Positions 28,014 to 36,749 of a stretch of DNA of 64,000 nt are shown piece after piece; within the stretch, counting starts at the first letter, position 1; each line of letters opens with the position of its first letter. The translations under genes and the position numbers were made by a program. The stretch comes from Pelagomonas calceolata (Eukaryota; Sar; Pelagophyceae; Pelagomonadales; Pelagomonadaceae). Location of the stretch: the NCBI GenBank assembly GCA_918797485.1, contig CAKKNE010000003.1:62001-126000 (forward strand), written 5' to 3'. A model generated the notes under the pieces. It ran no database searches, had not been told where the DNA came from, and saw only the letters and a list, made by a program, of their open reading frames with translations.

Positions 28014-30404
28014 ATGGCGAACCACCCGAACGCCTCGCTCCCGCCGCGCCCCGCGCGCGGACTAAACGAGCCGAGAGGTGCATCCGACGCGCCGCTGCCG
28101 GTCCCTCAAGCAGCCGCCGCAAGTTCCCGATCGCCCGCGGTCGTGATGCAAGCCGCGACGTTGCCTCCGGCCGCGCCACCATCCGCGCCGCCGGCAGCGA
28201 CACCAGCCGCGCCGCTAGCCGCGCCGCCAGCCGCGCCGCCAGCACAGATGCCCGTCGCGCTGCCCGCAGCCGTGCCTGCTGCGCCACCAGCCGCGCCGCC
28301 GGCCGCGCCGCCGGTCGCGCCGCCGGTCCCGCCCGGCGTCTTCGACTGGATCTGCGCGAGTTGTGCCAATATCAATTCCTCCGGCCGCGTAGCCTGTAGC
28401 AAATGCCAGCGGCCCGTCTGCGCCGCGTGTCGGCTGGTCACACCGCGCGCCGCGGCCGCGGCCGCGGCCGCGGGCTGCGCGCCGCCCGTGGCCGCGGCCG
28501 TGATCATCAAGCTGCCCTTCGCGCCGCCGCCCGCGGCGCCCGCGCCGCCACCGGAAGAACCGAAGAAGAAGGAGTACACCGGCCCGAGCATCGCCGAGAT
28601 CCGGGCCGCGTACCAGCGCGAGCAGGCCGCGGCCCTCGGCCCGCCGAAGCACGGCAAGCGGCCGTCGGCCTTCCTGCAGCCGCGCTACAGCACGCGGTCG
28701 ACGGCGCCGCCGCCGCCGCCGAAGCCCGAGCCCGAGCCGGAGCCGAAGCAGCCCCTCTTCGCGCCGGCGCCGCCGCGGCACGCCCCCCGCGAGCGCGCGC
28801 CGCCGACGGCGCGCGGCGGCCGTCCCAATAAAAGGGACGCCTACGCGGCGCAGCGCGTCGGCCAGTCGGCGGTCACGTTTCTCGGGGAGCGGGATCTAGC
28901 CAGACGGTCGAACGCGCGGTTCCTGCCCGAGCCGCGGCCGCGCGCCTACTGGCACCCCGAGACCAAGGACTCGTGCGAGGTTTGTGGCGGCGCCTACACG
29001 GACTGCCTGGAGGACACGATCGTCTACTGCGACGGCTGCGACCGAGGGTTCCATCAAAGATGCTACCACGTGACGGTCATCCCCGAGGACGACTGGTTTT
29101 GTAGGGTGTGTATTAGGAGGAGAGGCGGCGTGACGCCGCTGACGATGATCCCCCAGGCGCCCGCGGTCCCCACGATCGTCGAGCACGAGGAGAGCGGCGA
29201 CCCCGATCTTATTTTAGATGCGCTGAAGCACGCCGGCTTAGATAAATGTGTGGATTTCCTCGTGCTGGCTTCAGTACAATTAAGGTTCGGCTACCCGTCT
29301 TTACCTTTAAGGAGTCTCATCGACTGTTTGCGGACGGACCTGGAGCGCGTCGTGGAGTGGGACAAGGAGGGGCCGTGCGCCTACGAGAAGCTCTGCAAGA
29401 ATTATCTGCGGAACACGGGCATCCTCCCCAAGAAGGAGCCGCGGTGGTGCACGGCTTTGGCTGATTGTCTGCGGATCATGCAGTGCGTCGAGATGTCGAG
29501 CTGGCTCGTGGATCAAGATGAATTGCAGGCTTGTAGACCGGTAGGCATGGAGCCGGCAGAAAGTACAGACGAGTTTAGTGTAGGAGACACGGTAGAAGCC
29601 CAGTGGAAAGGTAGAGCAGAATGGTGGGAGGGCACGGTCGAGTCCGTGGGCGAGCTGACGCTGGGCGTGCGGTACGACGACGGGACTGTGGAAGAGGCCG
29701 TGCCCATCGGGTTGTGCCGGCCCGGCGCCGAGCAGCGCACGAAGAACAAGGAGTACAAAGAAAAGATGGAGGCGGACATCCGGGAGAAGCTGAACGGGCT
29801 GAACGCGCGGCGGCGGGCGAAGATTCTGCGGGTGCTGGCGGAGGAGACGCTCCAGGGCGGCGTCGTCAAGCAGCGGCTCGAGAAGTACACGGGCCAGTCG
29901 CGCGACTGGTACCCGCGCCAGTTCATCGACGAGACGCTGATTGGCGTCGACTCGCAGGGGCGCGCGTACCGGTGCATGGAGGACGACGTCGGCGGCTGCC
30001 TGTTATATAGGGAAAAGGACCCGACGCGGACGCCGCCGCACGGACCCCACGCCCACGAGCGCGCGCGGAAGCGGCCCAAGGTCGCGGCGCCGTCGCGGAG
30101 GGACCAGCGTTCTAATCCGTCGGCCGAGGCTATCGCCTGCAGCGCGCGCCAGATCCACACGATCGCTAATGAGCTGATCGGCGGCCACGACGGCGACGAG
30201 CTCTGGCTCGCGAAGTGTTTGCGCGACCTGGCGAAGCACGTGGCCGCGAAGCGCGAGGAGCGCGCGTCGATCTTGAAGCAGCAGGAGCGGGCCATCCGGC
30301 GGGAGCGCCAAGTCGCGCGGGATTTGGGCAGTTATGTCTTACCGGAGAGCGAGTCGCGGACGCGCGGCAAGAAGGTCGATTACAGTGATATGGGGAACGG
30401 GTGA
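28014..30404 (+). CDS. Chromatin protein: zinc ribbon, PHD finger, DDT-like, Tudor and WHIM-like regions
   Basis: 796 residues, intact. Order: an Ala/Pro-rich start; a double cysteine module at about 108-140 (WICASCANINSSGRVACSKC, then CAACR) like RanBP2 fingers; a PHD finger at about 319-368 (CEVCGGAYTDC, VYCDGCDRGFHQRCYHV, WFCRVC); a helical DDT-like part (ILDALKHAGLDKCVDFLVLA, LRSLIDCLRTDLERVVEW); a Tudor/agenet module at about 519-565 (VGDTVEAQWKGRAEWWEGTV, VRYDDGTVEE); and a WHIM-like part (RQFIDETLIGVDSQGRAYRC). This layout recalls BAZ/ISWI-partner proteins that read histone tails for nucleosome remodelling. The target is unknown. Confidence 0.75.
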   Translation: MANHPNASLPPRPARGLNEPRGASDAPLPVPQAAAASSRSPAVVMQAATLPPAAPPSAPPAATPAAPLAAPPAAPPAQMPVALPAAVPAAPPAAPPAAPPVAPPVPPGVFDWICASCANINSSGRVACSKCQRPVCAACRLVTPRAAAAAAAAGCAPPVAAAVIIKLPFAPPPAAPAPPPEEPKKKEYTGPSIAEIRAAYQREQAAALGPPKHGKRPSAFLQPRYSTRSTAPPPPPKPEPEPEPKQPLFAPAPPRHAPRERAPPTARGGRPNKRDAYAAQRVGQSAVTFLGERDLARRSNARFLPEPRPRAYWHPETKDSCEVCGGAYTDCLEDTIVYCDGCDRGFHQRCYHVTVIPEDDWFCRVCIRRRGGVTPLTMIPQAPAVPTIVEHEESGDPDLILDALKHAGLDKCVDFLVLASVQLRFGYPSLPLRSLIDCLRTDLERVVEWDKEGPCAYEKLCKNYLRNTGILPKKEPRWCTALADCLRIMQCVEMSSWLVDQDELQACRPVGMEPAESTDEFSVGDTVEAQWKGRAEWWEGTVESVGELTLGVRYDDGTVEEAVPIGLCRPGAEQRTKNKEYKEKMEADIREKLNGLNARRRAKILRVLAEETLQGGVVKQRLEKYTGQSRDWYPRQFIDETLIGVDSQGRAYRCMEDDVGGCLLYREKDPTRTPPHGPHAHERARKRPKVAAPSRRDQRSNPSAEAIACSARQIHTIANELIGGHDGDELWLAKCLRDLAKHVAAKREERASILKQQERAIRRERQVARDLGSYVLPESESRTRGKKVDYSDMGNG

Positions 30405-30596
30405 GCAATCCGGCGTTGCGTGTCTATAGGGTAAGAGCAATTTATTTCATCGCTCCTCAGCCCTCAGCTGCTTCAGGCTCAGCTAGGCATCAAATCGGGT
30501 TTTTGCCGGTCCTTCACAATTGCAAAGGAGCTCAATTCGTGCATAGACCTGCGCGCGACGCACGCCACGATCGCTATTCGTCGAACTTGAGTAGCA

Positions 30597-31216
30597 ATGG
30601 CACCACCAAAGCAAAAAGCTGCAAGCTATGAGTTAATTGAGACCGGTGGCGGCGAGGGCTATGGGTCTTTGGAGCCGGCGAGCGCGGATTCTACAAACGA
30701 AGAATACGACAAATACGACGGCGGCGAAACGCCGCGGCAAAAATTGCTCTCGCTCGTGGCGCCGGCGTCGGCGACGGGCAAGTTCCTCTTACGACGACGG
30801 AGCGCGCGATCCAGCAAAGCCTGACGGAGGCTTCCAAAGGCCGCACGACGCTCGTCGTCGCGCACCGCCTCTCGACGATCATCGGCGCCGACGAGATTAT
30901 CGTATTGCGAGACGGGCGCGCCGTCGAACGAGGGACGCACGCCGTCCTCGCGAAAAAACCGAAGGGTCTCTACGCGGGGCTTTGGAAGGCGCAGAGCGGC
31001 ACCGAGAAGAAGGGATATCTCTCGGCGGAGGAGTGCCGGCGCCATATCGACACGGCATGTCCATCTGGCTGCCCGGCCCTGAGGAATCGTCCGCTCCTCC
31101 GCACTGTCTCCTTGCCGGCGCCCCGTCCCGCCGTCCAGGACGACAACGACCTGATCTACCGCCCGGCGCCAGTGGCGGTGGAACAGGTCGTGGAGCTCCA
31201 CGACGAGGAGGAGTAA
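30597..31216 (+). pseudogene. ABC-transporter gene (ABCB half-transporter type) lacking its centre
   Basis: The first 65 residues (MAPPKQKAASYELIETGG...PRQKLLSLVAPASATGKFLL) resemble the N-terminal lead-in of ATM1/HMT1-like transporters. Directly after, in another frame, comes the far C-terminal end of a nucleotide-binding domain: TERAIQQSLTEASKGRTTLV, the H-loop AHRLSTI, and VLRDGRAVERGTHAVL. The six membrane helices, Walker A, signature and Walker B are absent; there is no room for them. The junction lies near 30785-30795. Either the gene lost about 1.5 kb, or the assembly did. As given it cannot make a transporter. Confidence 0.75.
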
Positions 31217-31234
31217 GTTATTCTTTCGGTCGCA

Positions 31235-31256
31235 GCTAGCCGATAAAGACACTAGA
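31235..31256 (+). repeat. GCTAG...CTAGC intergenic motif, shortened copy
   Basis: Reads GCTAGCCGATAAAGACAC then TAGA: ends and TAAAGACA core are kept, two or so bases shorter than consensus. It lies 190 bp before the ATG at 31447. Confidence 0.6.
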
Positions 31257-31446
31257 CTAGTTTGATTTTTGGCCGCTTCACAACGTGCGCTGCACCGCGC
31301 AGCATTGGACTGGGAACGTGTCGAACGCGTGGTCGCGACCAATTCCTGCGGGCTGCGCGACGGCACGCATCAACAGCCTGCCCCCCATAGAGCACGCCAT
31401 CACCGCTGCCCCCATTAGAGCAACAGCGGAAGGTGCCCACGCTACG

Positions 31447-33604
31447 ATGGCCGCCCTCACCGCTACACTGGACGATGAAGCACAAGAAGTGGAGGACTAC
31501 AGCGCCGAGTTCGACAGCGTCTCGTCGTTCGCTTCTGTCGCGGGCTCGCCGCGCGCCGCGGCGGTGGCGGCGGGCGAGGACTACTCGACCGACTCGTTCG
31601 CCTCGTTCGCGGGCTCGCCGCGCGCCGCACAAGTGGCGGCGGACGACTACTCGGAGGACTTCGACTCGCCGCGCGCGGCAGCGGCAGCGGCCGGCGAGGA
31701 CTACTCGGCGGACTTCGACGGTCCGCAGCGCGGAGTTCGACAACGCGAGCGACGACGACTCGCTCACGTCGTGGCAGTCGCTCGATAGGGCGCGCGCCGA
31801 GGCGCGGAACGTGCCCAAGGCGCGGCAGCGCGAGCTCGAGGCGCTCATGGGCGCGGCCGCGGCGGCGGGCGACCGCTACCTGCTCCTCACGCATCTGTCC
31901 GAAGGCGCGCGGGCGAACGCGTCGGACGAAGAAGGCAGGACGGCCCTGTCCTTGGCGTGCGCGGCGGACCAAGCGGACGCGGTCACGTGCTTATTGCAGC
32001 ACGGGGCCCTGAGCACGCGCCGGGACAAGGACGGCCGCACGCCGCTCTGGACCGCGTGCCTCAAGGGCTCGGTCGAGTGCATCGCCGCGCTGGCGCAGGA
32101 CGAGGCCCTCGCCGCGACCTTCGACGTCACGTATCGAGGGCTCACGTGCGCCTACGCCGCCGCGTCGTCGGGAAACAAGGACGCGATTTGCGCCTTGGCC
32201 GGCGTCGATCCAATGTGTGTCCAACGGCGGTGCGGCGACCGGGACGCGCTGGCCTGCGCGGCAGAGCGGGGCGACGCGACGGCGTGCGCCGTTTTGTTGG
32301 AGGTGGCCCGGTGGGAGACGCCCGTGATGGGCGCGACGCCGTTGGAACGGGCGCTGCAGGCGGGCTTCGTGGACTGCGCGTCGTTCCTCCTCGCGAAAAT
32401 GGCGTTCTCCGTGGATTTACTGAAGGGCGACGCGAAGCGGCCGTCCCTGAAGCGGCGGTGCTTCGAGGCGGCCGTCCGGAGCCAAGAAGCGACCGTCTTG
32501 ACGTGGGTCCTCACGAGCGCCGACGTGGCGGCGCTGCCGGGCAGCTTCGGCGAGCACCCGACGCGGCTGACGCCCCTCGTCTATTGCATCGTGCGCGCGC
32601 CGCCGCTCGTGGGCGTCGTAATAGAGCTGCTGAAATGCGACGTGTCCGAGCCGTCGGGGCCGCAGCGGACGCCGCCCCTGCTCGTGGCGGCCGTGCGGGG
32701 CGCCGCCGAGGCCTGCGCGCGGCTCTTGCAGCGGGGCGCCGACCCGTTCTGCGCCGACGGGAACGGCGCCACGGCCGTCGAGATGGCGGAGCTGACGGAA
32801 GCTAAAAGCGCCTTCCCGCAGCTCCTCGCGCTGCCGGCCCTGCCGCCGGACCGCTGGTACGCCAAGGAGGAGGCAGACGTCCGCGTCGAGCCGATCACCG
32901 GCGGGCGCTGGCGGCGCCGCGTCGACGAGTCGTACGCGAGCTACGGCGACTCCTTCGAGTCCTTTCGGGGGACGCCGCTCCCGTCGCCGGGCGACTCCTA
33001 CGCGCAGGACTCGTTCCACACGCCCGAGCTGTCGCGGTCGCGGCCCGAGTCCGAGCGGTACAGCGCGACCTTCGAGGCGGAGCCGTTTGGAGTAGGAACG
33101 CGGGTCGAGGCGCGCTACGAGGGCGGCGACGAGTGGTACGCGGGCGTCGTCGAGAGTATCCAAGGGGACGCCTACGACGTGCTGTATGACGACGGCGACC
33201 GCGAGACCGGCCTCGACAAAACATTAATACGGCGCGAGATCGCGCTCGACGCTTCGTACAGCAACGCCTTCGAGTCGCTGCGCGCGAGCGACTCAACATT
33301 ACCCCAGGGACGGTCCAAATCTATAGCGACGCAAGCCGCGGTCTTCGACCCGATACCGGAGCAGGAGGTCACGCGCTTTCCCCGCAGCGCCGTCGCGCCG
33401 GCGGCGAGGGAGCTCGCTTCGAAGATGGAAGCCGTCATGGAGGCCATCGACCGGCCCCCGAGCGACCCGCTGACGTACCTCCGCGCGCTGCACGCGAAGA
33501 GGGACGACGCGCCGCCCGCGTCGCCCGACGGCGTCGAGGCGACGCCCGCCGGCGTGGACGCGTACCTCCGGGCGCTCCGGTTTTATACAAGTACTGGGCA
33601 ATAA
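31447..33604 (+). CDS. Ankyrin-repeat protein with acidic YSxDF repeats and a Tudor-like module
   Basis: About 718 residues. The first 95 carry four short repeats with EDYSAEFDS / EDYSTDSFAS / DDYSEDFDS / EDYSADFDG and SPRAA linkers; YSEDF-type motifs occur in several cilium and microtubule proteins. A one-base slip near 31735 leads into ankyrin repeats (GRTALSLACAADQADAVTCL, DGRTPLWTACLKGSVECIAA, TPPLLVAAVRGAAEACARLL). After residue 470 come more YASYGDSFES-like repeats, a Tudor-like unit (VGTRVEARYEGGDEWYAGVV, YDVLYDDGDRETG) and a final YSNAFESL repeat. A ciliary or cytoskeletal scaffold is possible. Confidence 0.72.
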
Positions 33605-33621
33605 TACTATGTACAACATAT

Positions 33622-34308
33622 TTACAGGGGCCGGTTGCTCCCGACGCAGGAGGTGTCGATGATGTCCGTGATGAGCCAGACGTCGCGCGGTGGCGGTCGT
33701 CTTTGCTTTTCTAGGCGTATTGCGAAGATCGCGTTGCTCAGCGCGATGTCGTCCTTGGGAATACCGGACGGGTGCCGCATCGCCCCCATTGGGCTGCCGA
33801 CCACTCTCAACGCCACCGACGCGAGAGCTCCTCTGGTAGGCGTTCCGGCGATTTCTGTTAGCTCGCCTATGTCTATCCGCGACGCTCCGAAGAATGGCCT
33901 CAGCACTGGCGAGAGCTGGCCGCGTTCGATGAATACGTCCACGCCGCGGTTCTCTTCCTGACGGCCTACAGCGGTGACCGCCACCCGCGCACCCAGCGTC
34001 ATGAACGCGTGGCACCGTTCTAAACCAGCGTTCTTCGTCGGGATGTCTACGAACTGCAAACCGCGGAAACAAGCGCTCACGACCTGGCCCGGGCCGAGGT
34101 CCTGCGACGGCTCCATCGGTGCACAACGAGCAGCGAACTCGCCGACGGCCCAGTCGTCGACAGCGATGCATTCCTCGTCGGCTTCGGGCTGCGCGAGTCG
34201 TTTCGTGCGGATTGCGCGCAGTGCATTACGATGCGATATGAGAGCTGGTCGCCACGCCGTACAACCAATGACAAATGCTGCGAGCATCGATGCCGCGCGA
34301 GCAGCCAT
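33622..34308 (-). CDS. Conserved-looking protein with plastid/secretory-type leader
   Basis: 228 residues from the ATG at 34308 (the frame is open to a GTG at 34344). The leader AARAASMLAAFVIGCTAWRP is a signal peptide with an aromatic residue right after the likely cut, followed by a basic stretch, the layout of proteins sent to complex plastids. The body: VDDWAVGEFAARCAPM, VVSACFRGLQFVDIPTKNAG, TLGARVAVTAVG, then DDIALSNAIFAIRLEKQRRP and VWLITDIIDTS. I do not recognise the family with confidence. Convergent with the ankyrin-Tudor gene, 17 bp between stops. Confidence 0.6.
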   Translation of the reverse strand: MAARAASMLAAFVIGCTAWRPALISHRNALRAIRTKRLAQPEADEECIAVDDWAVGEFAARCAPMEPSQDLGPGQVVSACFRGLQFVDIPTKNAGLERCHAFMTLGARVAVTAVGRQEENRGVDVFIERGQLSPVLRPFFGASRIDIGELTEIAGTPTRGALASVALRVVGSPMGAMRHPSGIPKDDIALSNAIFAIRLEKQRRPPPRDVWLITDIIDTSCVGSNRPL

Positions 34309-34610
34309 TGCCAGATGCTCTGTACGCACACTCTGCAACCACACAGATGGAATTAGCTTACGCGGCGGTCCGGCGCAGTAGTGCAGGACACTTTACACTC
34401 AAGGGGATTCCAGTGCAGCGCTATGCGTCCACCACGGCAGCGCGGCGCCGCGCGATGCGTGCTAGCGGCATGTAAGACACTAGCGAGGCATCACTGCACG
34501 CACTTCTCAAACAAACAGGCTTCTTACAGTACCAGCATAGCACCAGTATTCTGTGTGTGCTTCGATCGGACACCCCGCGATCGGGGTGCCGAAAAGGAGC
34601 AGGAAGAGCA
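34309..34610. other. Intergenic between two minus-strand genes
   Basis: Holds an exact copy of the recurring motif at 34461-34484, 153 bp upstream of the 34308 start codon. No gene is seen. Confidence 0.55.
34461..34484 (+). repeat. GCTAG...CTAGC intergenic motif, copy 4 (exact consensus)
   Basis: Identical to the copy at 15523-15546 over all 24 bases. It lies upstream of the minus-strand gene ending at 34308, so it is reversed relative to that gene. Confidence 0.85.
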
Positions 34611-36491
34611 TCAATCGTCGACGGCCCCGCGGTCCGGCCGCCGGGTGAGCCCCTCGAGCTCCTGGAAGGACGACTGCCGCGGCATCGCCACGACGACGCG
34701 CTCGGCGAGTTCCAGCGCCCCGGCGAGCCGATCTACCGACCAGGCCGCCGCGTCCTCGAGGCCGAGCACGAACTGCAACAATTCGAGGCGCAGCGACGGC
34801 CGGTGGAACGACGACGCGAGCGCCGCGAGTTCCGCCAGCTTCGCGGGCGCCGCGTCGACGGCCGAGCCGTCGCTCCGCGCCAGCGACGCGAGCCGGTCGC
34901 GGAACGCACGCCGATTCGCCAGCGCGCGGCCGCCCGCAAAGGCCGTCAGTTGCGGCGCGTGGAGCGAGCCCTCCTTGTCGCCGGCCGTCTTCGACGCGTC
35001 GCGGTACGCCGCCAGGCGGAAGGCCAGGCTTTGATCCGCCTTTTCGAGCCACGCGTCGAGTAACGCCACGGCGTCGCGCGACCGCTTGGCCAGCGCGCCC
35101 GACGCGCACGCGATCAGCGCGGCGACGGCGCCGCTCGCGACGAGGCACCGGTCGCTCGCGTGGCGGACCGACCCCGGCGCGCAGGCCTCGTCGGCGGCGA
35201 AGGTCGACAGTTCGGCCCCCACCACCCCCGCCACGGCGCGCGCGGCCTCGGCGTTGTCGGCGCGCACCGCGTGCGCGAGCGCGTCCCGGGCGGCCCGCGC
35301 CGGCGCCGGCGCGGATCTCAGTAAAGCGTGGAGCACGTCGTCGGCGAGGCCGTAGGCGCCGTGGGCCACGAGCTGCGCGTCCAGGGCCCCGGGCGCGTGG
35401 CGCAGCGGCGGCACGTCGGCGTGCGGCCGCAGGCAGAACGACGGCTTCGCGTCGGCGAGCTTGGCGAGGAGCCCCGCCTGTTGATCAGCCGTGAACTCGA
35501 CGGCGTCGGCGCCACCGCCGGCATCCAGCACGAGCAGCGGCAGGGCCGTGTCCGACGCGACAGCGAGCAAATCTCTGGCAGCCATCGCCAACAACAAATG
35601 GTCGGGCCGTGTCGTCCGCGCGAAGACGGCCACGACGGCCTCGCGCGTCACCGGCGCGAGGACCTCGTTGTAGGGCGCCACTTCGGTGGAAGCGCGCGTC
35701 TCGCCGAAGTGGACGTACTCCTTGCGGATCGCCATGCGTTCCAGCTTTTCGAGCGGCACGGCGTTCCTCCGCAGCTCGTCGGCCACGAAGAACGACGAAC
35801 TACTGGAATCGAGGCTCTCGCTCTTCTTGCGGCCCGTGCTGAATTCTGTTTTTGCAAAGAAGCCGGCGGGCCAGCACCAGACATCCTGCGGGAGATGTAA
35901 TTTCTTCCGCGCCAGCACGACGCCGCAGGACGACGAGTAGGCCCGCCCGAATAAACGCATGCCGGCGCCGCCCGGCGGCGGCAGCGAGCACGGGCTCAGG
36001 TCGCCCCGGTCCAGGGCCCTCGCGAACTGGTGCCAGAAGTCGTTCCGGATCGTCTTGACCAATGCGCCGCGCTCGAAGGCGCTCGCGCCCTCCGTTTCTC
36101 GCAGGATCGCCATCGCTCTTCGCGAGGCCTCGGCCTCCTCGCCGCCGCCGGCGCCCGTCCCGAGCGCGGCCAAATCGAGCTCCGTCGTCGGCTTTAGGTC
36201 CGAGGGCGGCAACGGCGGCGGCGGCGGCGGCGCGTCGGCGTCCTCGAGGAGCAGCCGCCGCCGCAGCGCCTCGATGCGGCGCTCGTGCGCCGCCGCCGGC
36301 TTCTCGCCCTCGTCGTCGCCGGAAAAGCTGCGCGCGCCGCGCGTGACGGCGATCGAGGGCCGCGGCGACCGGCCGCCGCCCTCGGCCTCGACGGCCTTGC
36401 GCGCCGCGCGCACGGCCGCCTTGACGTTCGGGACGGTCGCCAGGAGCTGGAGGAGCGCGGTGACTTCGTCGGCGTCGGCGTCCTCTCGCAT
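34611..36491 (-). CDS. Unrecognised 626-residue helical protein
   Basis: Intact frame. An N-terminal helical part (ADEVTALLQLLATVPNVKAA), a disordered proline run (DADAPPPPPPLPPSD), a middle region with ALVKTIRNDFWHQFARALDR, YSSSCGVVLARKKLHLPQDV, VFARTTRPDHLLLAMAARDL, and an alanine-rich C-terminal half of paired helices reminiscent of HEAT or armadillo arrays (DAVALLDAWLEKADQSLAFR, PSLRLELLQFVLGLEDAAAW). No catalytic motif, signal or membrane helix is seen. It could be a scaffold; no function is assigned. Confidence 0.65.
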   Translation of the reverse strand: MREDADADEVTALLQLLATVPNVKAAVRAARKAVEAEGGGRSPRPSIAVTRGARSFSGDDEGEKPAAAHERRIEALRRRLLLEDADAPPPPPPLPPSDLKPTTELDLAALGTGAGGGEEAEASRRAMAILRETEGASAFERGALVKTIRNDFWHQFARALDRGDLSPCSLPPPGGAGMRLFGRAYSSSCGVVLARKKLHLPQDVWCWPAGFFAKTEFSTGRKKSESLDSSSSSFFVADELRRNAVPLEKLERMAIRKEYVHFGETRASTEVAPYNEVLAPVTREAVVAVFARTTRPDHLLLAMAARDLLAVASDTALPLLVLDAGGGADAVEFTADQQAGLLAKLADAKPSFCLRPHADVPPLRHAPGALDAQLVAHGAYGLADDVLHALLRSAPAPARAARDALAHAVRADNAEAARAVAGVVGAELSTFAADEACAPGSVRHASDRCLVASGAVAALIACASGALAKRSRDAVALLDAWLEKADQSLAFRLAAYRDASKTAGDKEGSLHAPQLTAFAGGRALANRRAFRDRLASLARSDGSAVDAAPAKLAELAALASSFHRPSLRLELLQFVLGLEDAAAWSVDRLAGALELAERVVVAMPRQSSFQELEGLTRRPDRGAVDD

Positions 36492-36749
36492 TCTTTGTCC
36501 ACGCGGTAGCTGGAGTGGGTTCGGAGCGCGGCGATCAACTCAGAGCAGGGAGAGCAGCACTGAGATAGTGTTAGAAGGCGCTTGCTGGCAGAGCGAGCTT
36601 GTCACAGCACGAAGGGTGTACAGGACTATATTTTGCTGCCTATCTCAGCATCATTACGTCCTTAAAGTGCCTCAACTCGCGATAAACAAGCTGCCAAAGA
36701 AATATGCTAGTACCTCATCGCGCTAGGGACTCTTACGACTCTTACAACG

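Noticed and set aside
36700-36745. GCTAG and CTCTTAC pieces near 36705-36740 as another intergenic motif copy
   Set aside because: Order and spacing do not match the other copies; the TAAGACA core is not bounded by CTAG ends.
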